Positions 10,191 to 21,899 of a stretch of DNA of 64,000 bases are shown here, piece by piece. Origin of the DNA: Pyrrhosoma nymphula (taxonomy: Eukaryota > Arthropoda > Insecta > Odonata > Coenagrionidae). A program made the position numbers and the translations under genes. Each line of letters opens with the position of its first letter. Positions within the stretch are counted from its first letter, which is position 1. Location: NCBI GenBank assembly GCA_963573305.1, contig OY754330.1:2294001-2358000 (forward strand), written 5' to 3'. The notes under the pieces are model-generated. The model did no database searches, was not told the DNA's origin, and saw nothing but the letters and a program-made list of their open reading frames with translations.

Positions 10191-11900
10191 CATCCCTGAA
10201 GAAGCAATTATGTATACCATTGCAAAACTTCGGCAATGAGTTCATAATGATCTTTCATTTCTGAGATTATCTTCTCCGTAAGGAAAACTAACTATTGACA
10301 AAGTATGACTTTCCTGGACTCTTATCAAGATGCCCATGGTCATAAGTATTAGCTAGTTACTATTCCAAATTGCTCCCTTATGTGGAATTACCCACGTAGG
10401 TATGTATTAGGGCTGGTTAATCCTACTCAAACAATCCACTGAGAAAAATCGAACAAGTATGTTATGCTTTAGAATCCACAATATGGAGAGTAAATCATGG
10501 TTGGTCTCTTTTTTTATAGATTTCTATGAGAAGCGTTCTCTCTAAAACCCTTATGGCTTTAAAAGTCTGCAGCAGAGAGGGATGGGGTATGAGGTAAAAC
10601 TGGTTAACGCACCAGATCATCAGTTGGGAAACCAGGCTTAGTCATCACCAAGTCTGATGATTTTTTGTTTGATTTGAAGTTTTGTATCTGCAATTAAGCT
10701 ATTTTAAAATGATCCATTCTTTGTCATTTAGAAGTTGATTGAATCACTTTCAAGGGTATTTTTTTATTGATGATTCTCTAAGTTAGAAACACTAATATTT
10801 CCCTGTACGTTCTTCAGGTGTAAATGGTCATGAGAAACCCCCCTTCCTTTAATCTAGCCACAACCACCATCGTGTTTTGGTCTCTTTTGGCCATCTGAGG
10901 TAGTTTTTGTACACCCACCTGTTTGAATACAAGTGGCTAAGGATTCCGACTTAGCATGACGTGTACTATAGGATTGTCATTTCTATGAGTCCAATGGTAG
11001 TACCAGAATTAGGTAATCACAACTTTCAATCAATTTTCATATTTTTAGAATATGTGAGATACATTTTTTTCTGTTTCTCAAATTCTTTCTTGTTCCCTAG
11101 GATGAAATGTATACATCTACACAGTGTTTTGCTTTTTGGTTGAGTGATATTAGGTTATAATTTAGGAAAAAATTAGGTAGCTTCATCATTTTTAGTAAAG
11201 CTCATATTTGGCTTTTCTTTATGTACTTATTATGTTCTTTGATTCTTTTTTAACATCCATACATTTTGTTCATCCTTGGACACCTTAAACTTTTTCTTTA
11301 AATATCATCACACCATCTTCTCACAACTTTTGCTAATTGTGAAATGTACGTGTAATTCATAGGTGTGAACATCCCAGGTACGACAGAACCCACTCAAAGA
11401 ATTGGTGCCCATAACTTTGGATTTTGATGTGAGTAACTTTTGCAGATTGATTAAATCTCATACTAAAAACTATTCTCGCATTGAAATGATTAATGGGAGA
11501 TTGGGGGAGGATCTGTTTTTTATCTTTGTCAATGTTGCAATGGAATCTTGTTAGAACGTACCTCATTAGCTAGTTATCTTCATTAGAATTCTCACTCTTT
11601 TCTGTTTTCCAATCACATTGCTTCATAATTACTTGCTGTAGATAATATCAGGATGCCCATGTATTGTGTATTTTCGTCACATGAATGGTTTGTATAGTGT
11701 TGAGAATAAATCAGATTTAATAAGTGGGTGGCAGTTGAATATTGACCAAAAAAAATTAATAGTAATTTTTATATGAAAAAGTGTTAGTAAACATCACTGA
11801 TAGCTATTTTTAAGGCCATGTATTAAGTAAATGCTAATAGAAATCATCATTCCTTGGGTCTGCAATTTAAATGCTTGGATTTAGCAAGCAGGATGGAGTA
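10191..11900. other. No recognisable gene or element
   Basis: The sequence is AT-rich intronic DNA. I see no long coding-like frame, terminal repeats or RNA gene here; open frames stay below 70 codons and show no family motif. Confidence 0.6.
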
Positions 11901-12305
11901 CTGTAAAACCTCAATTTTACGTAGTTTGAGGGACTAAAAAAGAGGCAGTATGTAAAATCAAACGGTGTAAAATCAAAAGTTGTAAAAATACATGACGTAA
12001 TAACATTTTTCAGGTCTCTTCATTGTATTTAAAATCAGGTCATGAGTCATATAAATTTGTTTTAATGAGTGAATTAATTACCGAATTGGATGGCATATAA
12101 TATGCACCTTTTCCCCCATAATTATTGCTTTAAAATCACCTCTGGGTCTTAAATGAGAAGGGGACTCCATATGCAGGCTAAAATCGTCCCCAACACTCTC
12201 TACTGAGGACAAATTTTTTCCCAGATAGTGTTTACTACCCAGCCTTCCCCAAGTATTATTATTCATTTGCGTTATTGTTACAAACAGTTCTAGGGTCAAT
12301 ATATA

Positions 12306-13026
12306 CCGTATTTGTCCAAATATAGCTGTCCCCCTCTGAATGCCTTCCCCCCCTAACTTTTCATCTCTATTTTTGGGAATTGATTCCTAATTTCTACATA
12401 TACTACCTGCCTACTATACTTACTGTCATTCAACAAATTTCCTTTGTATTAATATTCTTCAAATAAAAGATAACAATGGTAGTTTTTTTTCCAGTGTATC
12501 CCCAGATCTAATGCTAGGATAAATTTCAAGATGCTGTTGTGTCATGGGTTGCATGTACGTGGACTCTTCCACGTCATTGTAGGTCTATAGTAACGTCTTC
12601 ATGATGGAAAATTAATTAGTTGTTAAAAAATCGTTCATGAATTCTTAGAATTATCATTGAATAAATGAGTAAAGCTGCTCGTCTATTTTGACAGGTACCT
12701 CAGTTCAAGCTGAAAATAATTAATGACACCAATGTAAGGCGGGCTGCATAAGGTCTTTACCGAGTTGCCATTCGACTGTGATACCAAAACATTGATATGA
12801 AGAAAGATTAATTAATTTTTAAAACTTTTATGTATTCAAACTATAGTTTGTTGTTTACTGATATGAGTTATAATAGCATATAACTTACTATTTTTCTCCA
12901 TAGTTTTGGACCATTAGAAATAGAATTTCTGAGTGGTTTTCTCTTTTCATGCTCACAAACAACTCCTTCACCCTTTTGACTAACGATATTTGGCTCAAAA
13001 TGAGCAGCATATTCGGACGCATACGG
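12306..13026. mobile_element. Nested 721-bp TA-flanked element, CCGTAT termini
   Basis: The left end is CCGTATTTGTCCAAATATAG and the right end, inverted, CCGTATGCGTCCGAATATGC, with TA on both sides (12304-12305, 13027-13028). The termini resemble another group of pogo/mariner-like MITEs. It lies wholly inside the element at 11901-13628 and so is younger than it. Confidence 0.65.
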
Positions 13027-13112
13027 TATATCATTTTGATTGCTTCTACGAGAGATATTGAAGAGCTATGTATTGAACGTCATATCGTCACAATGTAAGA
13101 CTGTGTAATACC

Positions 13113-13225
13113 ATGTCCCTAAGAGACAAAACTAACAGAACTTTTGTAGATGTCCCTATTTGACAAAATATTTGTAAATGACAAAATTTTTGTAGATGTC
13201 CCAAAGAGACAAAACTAACAGAACA
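13113..13225. repeat. Imperfect tandem repeat
   Basis: AGAGACAAAACTAACAGAAC occurs at about 13121 and 13205, each preceded by ATGTCCC. Between them is a related GATGTCCCTATTTGACAAAA and shorter TTTTTGTAGATGTCCC units. It is part of the Tigger-like element at 11901-13628. Confidence 0.65.
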
Positions 13226-13630
13226 GTATCCAAATTTAAGGCTTATTCCAACATGGATTATTACTTATGTACTTGTAATAACTGCCGAAATAATGTTATG
13301 TATTTAGGAAGAGCGAGCATTTAGTTCTGTATTTTCTGTGCATTTTGCAGGATAATGGAGTACATAGTTAAATATGCCTGTCAACATGCTGGGGTTGAAT
13401 GTCGTATTTAATAGCTTTGCTTGCAATTAATAAAAGTAATGAAATGTACGTAAAAATGAGGAAAATTTTATGGTGGGGGCCGAAGTATGACTGCTGTGAA
13501 ACAAAAACCTATGTAAATTTGAGAAGCTATCAAGATGAATATCCTATGCTTCCTAGCTGGACCTAAATGTCCCCAGGCAAAATCAAGATTAACGTAAAAT
13601 CAAGGTGCGTAAAATCGAGGTTTTACTTTA

Positions 13631-15261
13631 AATAAAAAAAATTGTATGGTAACCCATATACTTTCTTGCATCCTTATTATAGCAATTTACAAGGTCTTTG
13701 AAGAACGTAGAATACTGATCGATAAATCATCTTGCATATCTGATATGCATTCTGGAAGCATCTTGGTGCCTGATGGCTTATCTTTGTAGGAAAAATTATT
13801 GTTCAGTCCCTTTAAATCTCATGAATATTCTTATAAGCTAATGCATTGACTTAATAATGCTAGTGTACCCCCTTATGTGATGGTATTTTGTCACATCTTT
13901 ATTAGACTATGTTATCCTTGAAGCTTTCCATTGAAATCATACAAACCGATTTCCTATTTTTTTAGTTTTGGAACTGTAATGCCTTTCTCTGGATGTGGGA
14001 GTATAATTTTTTTTAATTGAAACTAATTGTAATGAAACTCTGGTGAACATCAGAAATATAACCACTAGAAAGTATGTGAAAGCTGTTAATTGATCTCTTG
14101 AAGTTGTTTCTTGTAATGAGCACAAAGCAAAATAATCAAGTGTCTCTTTATGTTTTAGTTAATTTACTGATTTCACTTACAGATAGAAGAAATCCATTGA
14201 TGAGCATAATATATAACTATGATTAAGTTCCAGAAATTGTGCTTTTATAAGTATCGGAGCTCTAATAGGGATAATTGAAATTATTAACAATTTTTTTAAT
14301 TTTTACTTGTGAGATGTTTTCACCATTCACAATGGTTAATGAAGCACCCGTCTATCTTGTGAATCAGTTGTTTCAGCCAGTCGTGTTCCTTGGCAAGCAC
14401 ATTCCAGTATTGCTAAGAGGGTCCTACATTTTTCCCTCATCATATTCTAAGTGCATTTGATCTAAAAGCCATGATAAAATATTAGTTTACTGAAGAATGA
14501 TTATAGAATTTACCATTTCACGTGTTTTTAACCTATCAAAGGAGAAGTACAGTCAACAGCAAAAGTAAATGTAAGAAGTTCTGCCTGTGCCACAACTCAG
14601 ACTGATCTCGAATCACGTTAAGGTGACATGGAAAAACTTATTTTTATCTTGGTAGTACATTTGAAAATTGATGGGGCAAGCAGATTCGGGAAGGGCAGAG
14701 GAGATTGGGGGTGGGAGGAGTGAATGAGAACCAACGGGAAGAGTATTATGGTGCATGTGCTGCCAGTTGAATGGGAATATATGCTACCTTCCGAGCATTT
14801 TTCATTCATTTAATATTTTTTTAAAAGAGTATTGAAGCCCTGATGATGACAATATAAGTTGACGAAACGTAGGCAGATATGCTGTTATTACTTAAATTGA
14901 CCAAAACTCCAGAAATTTTTTATCATTATTCATAATGTGGTCGGGATCTATAAGAGTACCATATTATTATTTATGCTTCCACTGTAGTTTCGTCGAATTT
15001 TCTTAAGTTAAGAGTGAAACCACTGAACCTCATTAAAATATTTTGAGCGAGAGACTGCCAAACAGTGGATTTGTGATATTTTATACACTAGGTTATAGCG
15101 TAGCAGCTTGAAATACAGCAAATCAAATGCTTTCAAATCATTGGAGTTTCAATGTCTCCACAAATCGGAAAAAAAACTCCCTGCTGACTATTTGACTCGG
15201 GTGTCACCCCAACTCATCAGTAACACAAAGAAAGACGACCGTGCCCTTGAACGGGTCCTCC
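13631..15261. other. No gene recognised; one hairpin-GAAAC motif
   Basis: The sequence is AT-rich. CCTGATGATGACAATATAAG followed by TTGACGAAACG at 14838-14869 belongs to a motif type discussed in the findings. Nothing else is recognised. Confidence 0.5.
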
Positions 15262-15607
15262 AGTAAGACTGAGCATTTAGTACTATATTTTTTGTGCAGG
15301 TAGCAGGAAAATGCAGTCAGCAGTTGGATGTGATTGTTTGCGTGTTGGGGTTAGCTGTTGTATACAATATTTTTGCTCGTAACTAATAAAAATATTGAAA
15401 TGACTGCATGAAAATGAGGACAATTTGGTCACAGGAACTGAAGTATGACTATGCTGGAACAAAAAAACTATGTAAAATTGCAATGCTATGTAAAATCAAG
15501 AGTTTGTCATTGAAATACCCAATGCTTCCTGACCAGACGTTAATATGTATTACTACGCTAAAAGTGAGTTATTTATAATCAAGGTGCATGAAATCAAGGT
15601 TTTATTG
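15262..15607. mobile_element. Partial second copy of the 11901-13628 element (right half)
   Basis: Several landmarks run in the same order as at 13305-13628: GAGCATTTAGTACTATATTT, a GTTGGGGTTAGCTG segment, GAAGTATGACT, CTATGTAAAA, and the end AATCAAGGTGCATGAAATC-AAGGTTTTA. There is no matching left terminus, so it is a truncated relic. Identity is about 70-75 percent by eye, meaning an older copy or a diverged subfamily. Confidence 0.6.
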
Positions 15608-16779
15608 TGAATTTAAACCTGCGAAAGAGGATAAGAGGCATGACTGGAAAAAAGTTAATGGATAAGCAATTAAAGCTTCTAATACCTCAAGTCGACATTA
15701 GGAAAATATTCTTCTTTCTCTCCTGTGGTGAGAATTTCCATTGAGCTCAGGGATATATGCTAATCTGAAATGGGTTACGAAGAGCCAGTCCTTCTGAAAA
15801 GTAGTTCATTTCAAATACTAAGCCATAGACTTTTTTCTCTAACTTAGAACGAATCCCATCCTTCATAATTGTATTCCATTCATTCTGTTGGTTATCCAAG
15901 GGGAAATGGATGCCAATTCTTGTTCTCTTCATGAGGCAAGCGTTAGCAGTCTGCCGCTCAACATTGACAGTGGGAGCACATTTGGGAGTTCATACAATTG
16001 CCCCTCTCATTTGTGTACAACAACAGAGAGTTGATGATATCACAGTGGGTAGTAAAGAAGAGGTAGCCGATCGAATTGTGTGAACAAAGGATGAGGCAAC
16101 GGAATGCTCTTCAGTATGTGCAAGTGACTAGGGAGACCTAGAAGTTTGGTTTATAGTTGCATAGTGAATATAGCTTAATGATAACCACAAGCTTCAGAGA
16201 TTCGTTTCCTTCTGTCATTGAGCCGTAAAAGATAGTTTACCCAGTGTAATGGATTTCATGATCCCCTACTCTGAAATCAACTAGGCGTCTCTGGGCCTGT
16301 ATGTTTTTTATGAAAAATCATTAAAAAATAGTGTTTTAAGTAAAATAATGGATTGCTTTACCAATCAATTTGTTTTAACCCTTTCAGTGCGGAAGACTCA
16401 AATGTGAGAGTCATGGATGTATGATTTCCAGGGGTGGATGACTCACAGTATGAGTCAAGCTTGTAATGGTCTATAATGCCCATTTTATTATTCCACTGCC
16501 CACAGAAACACTCTTTGAAAAGTAATTCCTAACTGTAAGAGTTAAATATGTAACTTTCATTATTTGGTGTACACCTTGAGCAGCAGCAGTTTGTTTTCAT
16601 TCTTCTGGGAAGAGGAGATTGGGGATCTAGGTCTATTAATGCACCAGATGGGATGAACAGACAATTTCTATTTTGGGAACAACCAAAGAGTGAATGAAAA
16701 CCCTAAACAACTTTGCATATGTAAGCAAAAAAAATAATAACTGGTCCTTAATTTAACATCTCATTCGATGAACTAAGTA
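15608..16779. other. No gene recognised; possible TTAACCCTTTCA MITE end
   Basis: TTAACCCTTTCAGTGCGGAA at 16375-16394 resembles the left end of the TTAA-flanked elements at 21632 and 42105, but no right end is apparent. GAGTCA-type motifs recur at 16388-16460. Nothing else is recognised. Confidence 0.4.
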
Positions 16780-17599
16780 CAGTAAAACCCCCATACAACG
16801 AACACCCATACAGCGAAATTTTAAGGAAAACTCCCTATTTCGAAGTCATTGGCCCGGTCCCGGACCCTTCCAATGGACAATACACGCAAAAAAACCTCCC
16901 GTAACGAACCTCTCTAACTACGAAAACTCCGTACATCGAAGTCTGCGCTTGGGCCCAAAACATGAAAAGTGCCCCTCTAGAACGAATTATGGAGAAAAAA
17001 AAACGTAGTATTCTTCATTTACAGGTAATTTTTCCATAGACATTTACGTAATGAGCAGGAGGTTGAACCGCAGCGGAGAGTACCGCGTCTTAACCCTTCC
17101 GCTCCGGGCTTCGAAAATGTTTACATCCGAGACCTAAAGAGCAGAGGGCATGAAGGAAACTTGACGCTCTCGCTCGGTGAAGGCTCGTTTACACGTTTAT
17201 TATGGTGGGAACCAGCAACTCTGATGGTTCCCACAATAAAAAACATGTAAGGGAAGCCAAAGCTCCGCTCCGCGTTAGCTGAGCCGGGTGATAGTTGGGT
17301 GGATGAGTAATGCACCAAGAGGGGAGGGGGAATACCAGTCAGTTCCAGCCGGCCAGACGTAACCCAATACAGAAAAATACTCTGAAAAGATCAGATCAGG
17401 GGGGCTATTCTCCACTCTCACTCATCCGCCCCACCTCTTTTGCAAAGGTGCAGGTGGTGAGGATGGAGCTCAATTTTCCCTTTTTAAATCGTATCAGATT
17501 ACTTTCCCATATTGGGTTACATTTCCGGGACCCCTGAATGGGAGGAGCTCCATGGTTTCAAATTACCTTTCCGTATCCGATTTTATTTTGGGAGAGGCA

Positions 17600-18339
17600 G
17601 TCGGCGATAAATTTTTTCATATTTATTTTCTTTGTTTTTCCTTCGTGGAATTATATGTTAAAATTTAATCTTTACTTTTCTATTCAAAGTTTTTTTTAAT
17701 GAGTGGAAATATTTTTTTCGCGAATACCAATGGGCTTATTTTTTTTCTTTCCCGCGAAGTCAACGTAATTTCTTTGTTTCCCCATTCTTTCAGCACGCAA
17801 ACTTAATTTGTTCCTTCATTTGCAAGACCTCCTGTTGATATTATAATTATAAAATAGTCTAAATAATTGTTACATCATTATTTATAAGACCCACGATCAA
17901 AGATCCCCGTTTTCTTGTATTGTTGTGCTTTGAAAAAAGGAGGGGAAAATGTGATCGGCTTATCTACTAATTTCTGTAATCGAATCACCATTTCGCGATC
18001 TAAAGACGTACAAATAAATACATTGTAATAAGGCTCGTCGAGAAAGGCTCGTGTTTTAAATGGCGAGTGACCACTTGCAGATTATTTTCATTATTGTATA
18101 ATTATGATATCAACAGGAGGTCTTGCAAATGAAGGAACAAATCAAGTTTGCGTGGTGAAAGAATGGGGAAACAAAGAAATTTTGCGGGAAAGAAAAAAAA
18201 ATAAGTCCTATGTTATTCGCAAAAGAAAAATATTTCCACTCGTTAAAAAAAACTTTGAATAGAAAAGTAAAAATTAGATTTTAACAGAATTCCAGAAAGG
18301 AAAAACAAAGAAAGTAAGCATGAAAAATTTGTCGCCGAC
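17600..18339. repeat. Long inverted repeat (foldback) inside the Tigger-like element
   Basis: The left arm is about 17600-17868 and starts GTCGGCGATAAATTTTTTC. The right arm is about 18082-18339 and ends GAAAAATTTGTCGCCGAC. The arms share long segments such as TTGCAAGACCTCCTGTTGAT and its inverse. They are roughly 260 bp each, about 90 percent alike by eye, around a 210-bp spacer. This is a foldback-type element or an inverted duplication. Confidence 0.8.
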
Positions 18340-18410
18340 GGGAATCGAACATGGTCCCTCTGCACCGCAGCCCCGTACGCTAATCAATGGACCACACTCT
18401 TGATGCCGTA
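18331..18410 (-). other. tRNA-like relic (box A and box B)
   Basis: Read on the minus strand there is TGGTCCATTGATTAGCGTAC, resembling a tRNA D-arm/box A, and 25-30 nt later ATGTTCGATTCCCGTCGGC, resembling box B and a 3' acceptor side. The 5' acceptor side does not pair with it and the T-stem has mismatches, so it is not a functional tRNA. A tRNA-derived SINE head or tRNA pseudogene is likely. Confidence 0.4.
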
Positions 18411-19544
18411 GGCTGATAAATAGGGATTTTATAACATCTATATATGTTTAAACGCCTTTTTTTGTTAACTATTGGATTTATACGCCCATATGTGGAGTTA
18501 TTCGTGAAAAGCATTCGGAGTTCTATATGCATACGAATTTTCATCGAGATCTGCGACCCGTTTATCGGAAACTCCCCTCGTTAGGAGGGCGAAGTATTCA
18601 AAACTTCATTGGTTGGTGTTCAACCAATGAGAGCCAATTTTATCTACTCTGTCCCCATCCCAAAGGAAAATCTGGAGTAACCTCTCTTATTGCCGTCTTA
18701 ACCTTGATGGATGTGGTCTGTTAACCGGCAAGTTTGCTCGAGATCGCCCTAATATTTGCTCGATTGCTTGAGGATACCTTTTTTCCCAGAAATCGCAGCC
18801 AAAAATGGGGGTGCGCCTCTGACATGAATTTTTTATCTGCCAGCCTTCGATCCTCGGTCACGATATGAGCGGTGGGCTGCAGAGAAATGACGCGGCAGGG
18901 TGGTAGTGGCCACGAAACGAGCAGTGATTCGTCCTAAGATAAGTTCAGAATCTGAAATGGCAGTACATACTGTCAGAAGACAGAACGTTCTCGGCCGACA
19001 TTTTACCACAGAATGAGAAGAACGGCACAAGAAATATTTAATATCCGGGATTGGTGGCGAGCGGCACCTATGCCACTCACGTCTATCATGGCTGGGTTCG
19101 ATTGTGGTCCATGTCAAACATTAGGAACATAAAACTCATCGTTGCCACTCTATCGCTTGCCTACCACCGCTCGTATCGTGGCCGCGGCTCGCGCCGCTCG
19201 TATCGTGCCCGAGGCAAGTCCCTCGAGAGCTGAGTGACCTTGGTGCTTAGCGTGAGTCATCAAGGGGAGGGTATCATTCGCACGCTTGTTTACGGGGGAT
19301 GCAGTTGCCTAATAACTTTAAAAACTTGTTGTTTGACAAGGCAAGCGTGTGGGGTGCAATTGGGGGACAGCGATTGGCCGCGCGACAAGTGCAAGCACTG
19401 GAATTTTCCACCCCCCTAACTTTCTCATTTTCTGTCACCAGACAACTTTGAGAGACTGTATGCACCTGCCTTAAGCTCAACTGAGAGAATTCTGTGACTA
19501 TTAACATTTGTGCATGCGTCAATATAGGTCAGTGTTGTTCCAAA

Positions 19545-19770
19545 ATGAACAAGGGCAAAAAGTTGTGGTCTTTCACGGCAGTTGAAAAAATTAAAGCGCT
19601 TTAAGTCATCAAAGACGCTGAGGATGTAGGAAACCGCGCTGCCGGACTAAGGCATGATGTGCCGGAATCGTGCATTAGAAGATGGAGGAAGGATAAGGTT
19701 GCACTATTCATACCAATAGGGACAGAAGGTCTTTTCGGGGAAAATCTACGAGCTGTGACAGGACATGCGC
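19545..19770 (+). pseudogene. pogo/Tigger transposase N-terminal HTH fragment
   Basis: From the ATG at 19545 the frame gives WSFTAVEKIKAL, an in-frame TAA, then VIKDAEDVGNRAAGLRHDVP and ESCIRRWRKDK. This is the Psq/CENP-B-type helix-turn-helix of pogo-superfamily transposases (F-x-x-x-x-K-x-x-V-I-x-x-A-E-x-x-G-N-R-A-A, then E-S-x-I-R-R-W-R-K), which binds the terminal repeats. After about 75 codons similarity ends and no D-D-D/E domain follows. The fragment ties the enclosing CAGTAAAACC-ended element to the pogo/Tigger family. Confidence 0.8.
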
Positions 19771-21496
19771 GCGCGTGCCACCGTACTGCGACGCCCGTCT
19801 CACTAGTAAGTCAGCCGTTTTTATGTATGTAACTAAATCATGATTTTTTTATTTTGTCATTCATTGAAGATTTTTGTTGGACAATATTGAAATATTAACT
19901 GCTTTAAATTCCATAGACAGTTATGATTTCTTTCAAAGACTTTTTTCAAGTTTTGATGTCGTATCTACGCCTTATCGTTCGTTTTTTACGTGGCTGACGC
20001 TGGGGTATTTTGAATTTAACGTGTTTGCATTCCCACTCGTCATCGTTTACAGCAAAATATAATTTGTAAAAGTTAACCACGTTTTAAAAGGCGACTTACA
20101 GCGACTATGACTTGTGCATTAGGAAAATGGTGGGAGGATTCGGATTTATAAATCAGAGCTCAGTGCGACTGTCCGCACTTACCAACTAAACACGAATTGT
20201 AGCGAGGTCGGATTTGTTTTGTTTTAATGAATATCAATTACTCCACACATTCCAAAGGACAATAAACAATGCAAGCATTGTAGGGCCTAGGCTACAAGTG
20301 AAAACTTGCCTCCGAGGTCCATACATGCTTATGGAAAATTCCGCGTAAATTATAAGAGAATATCGCTAGCGGCTTTGATAATGGCCGAAAATTCGAAGTT
20401 AGTCCCGCAACACCTCGCAATAGGAAAAAAAGCCCCAAATTTTTTTCTTCAACTTCGACGCATAAAAAGAGGGGTGCGACTCTTACACGCGTTAACGGCA
20501 TCGTCAATGCATTATCATCTGAGATTGCCATTGTGACCCTCAATGCATTGCTGACTGCCACGTTTTTACTCGTGGTAACTAACTCACCCCACCTATATTC
20601 CATCGTCGTTTATCGATATCTAGTATATTCTGGTCACGAACATAGATATTTACCGGTATTTCAATGGGATTCCAACAGTGCGTTTCATTTCGGAAGTATA
20701 AATGGGAATATGTGCTCTTTCAAGCAAAATTGCTGCATAAAACTGCCAATTGATATTGACTTAAATTATTGCACTCTAAGAATAATATAGACTAGATACT
20801 CAGAAAAATTATGGAGCACTTTAAATATACCTAATCCTTAGGCATTAATTTTGGCGCTCCTTTACTTTCAGACCGTAACTAAAGAAAGCGATGAGGCGTA
20901 GAGCAGAATCAACGAAAAAAACAATAATTTCAATTAGAAATACGCAGATTGAAAATAACACGGTGATAGCCACGGTATTTGATGGTAAATAATAAAAATT
21001 GTTTATCATCACTCTAGGAAAGGTTTTAATGGTGAATAAAGCAAGATTGAGATATTTACTCGACTTGCATCGTAAAGCACGCGGAACACTTGGATGCCCC
21101 TTTGGAGACGCAACCCGCACACCACCTCCATATAACGAAAACCCCCTACATCGAAGTAATTTTTCTGGTCCCAACAAATTCGTTGTATGGGGGTTTTACT
21201 GTATTGTGCTCAAGGTGCTCTCCAAGCTGGGAGTGGGATTCCACTGAAAAATCTCCGAAATGCCTTCACAGATGGCAGCAGGAAACCGCAAATTCTCTTC
21301 TCTGGTTCTTGTTATACCCAAACTTGAGTAATCGTGATGGCTGCAGTCCTGAAGCAACAGATCCCATCTCCCACACTGCCACCGAAGACAAAAGAATAAT
21401 CACTCACAGTGGGCTAAAAGAGTTAGGAGAAGGTCGCATTTCCATTCTACTCTCATCATATGGTGCACGAACCACGTTCCCCCTCTTCCTGTTCGT

Positions 21497-21572
21497 CCAT
21501 CTCCCTCCCTCCCTCTCCCTCCCTCCCTTTCCCTCCCTCACTCTCCCTCCCTCCCTCTCCCTCCCACCTCTT
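21497..21572. repeat. CTCCCT-rich low-complexity tract
   Basis: Repeated CTCCCTCCCTCC units form an interrupted pyrimidine tract. The 161-codon open frame across it is a by-product of the repeat and is not a gene. Confidence 0.9.
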
Positions 21573-21631
21573 TGACTTTTCTTGTCTTTTTCCAAACATA
21601 CTACCAACATACGAACATTTTTAATGTCAAC

Positions 21632-21899
21632 TTAACCCTTCAACTGCTCCCATCGTCTATTGGCGATTTGTACAATGACTTTTGCTGATGGCATTAAAAC
21701 TTAAAGCTATCTAAACATATGCGCAAATGCTATATAGGTGTCTCCAAGATCTTTATGATCTTTTACTGCCCTTCTCAAGTCCACTCTGCTCTCAATAGGC
21801 CGGGAAAATGCCGAGGGAAGGCACATTCACTATCCAAAATAGGAAAAAAAATTGTGCGCCTGTTGTTGTTTAAATATCTGATTGATTGTTAAAGGGTTA
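21632..21899. mobile_element. Possible TTAA-type MITE
   Basis: The left end TTAACCCTTCAACTGC and the inverted right end CTAACCCTTTAACAATC (to 21900) suggest a piggyBac-like MITE of about 268 bp with one decayed TTAA. There is no coding sequence. Confidence 0.4.

Larger units (their letters stand above)
11901..13628. mobile_element. pogo/Tigger-like element, 1728 bp, with a nested insertion
   Basis: The left end CTGTAAAACCTCAATTTTAC and the right end, inverted, AAGTAAAACCTCGATTTTAC are flanked by TA at 11899-11900 and 13629-13630. Subterminal GTAAAATCAA motifs repeat at both ends. A separate TA-flanked element occupies 12306-13026, so the host element was about 1.0 kb. No transposase frame is seen. 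A second, partial copy of its right half lies at 15262-15607. Confidence 0.75.
16780..21201. mobile_element. pogo/Tigger-like transposon, 4422 bp, with HTH relic and nested foldback
   Basis: The ends share a 23-bp perfect inverted repeat beginning CAGTAAAACCCCCATACAAC, flanked by TA at 16778-16779 and 21202-21203. Inside are three kinds of sequence: a 740-bp foldback (17600-18339), a tRNA-like stretch (18331-18410), and a fragment of pogo/CENP-B-type helix-turn-helix (19545-19770) broken by a stop. The DDE catalytic domain was not found. This supports a Tigger-derived, now non-autonomous element of composite origin. Near-identical termini suggest a comparatively recent insertion. Confidence 0.85.

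Noticed and set aside
14836..14870. Hammerhead ribozyme candidate (CTGATGA ... CGAAAC)
   Set aside because: The bases next to CTGATGA and CGAAAC do not pair to close stem II, and no stem I/III partners or cleavage triplet were found.
18331..18410. Functional tRNA gene
   Set aside because: The acceptor stem does not pair and the T-stem is mismatched, so only a relic is claimed.
21090..21575. 161-codon open frame
   Set aside because: It crosses a transposon end and a CTCCCT microsatellite, so it is open by composition and has no family motif.
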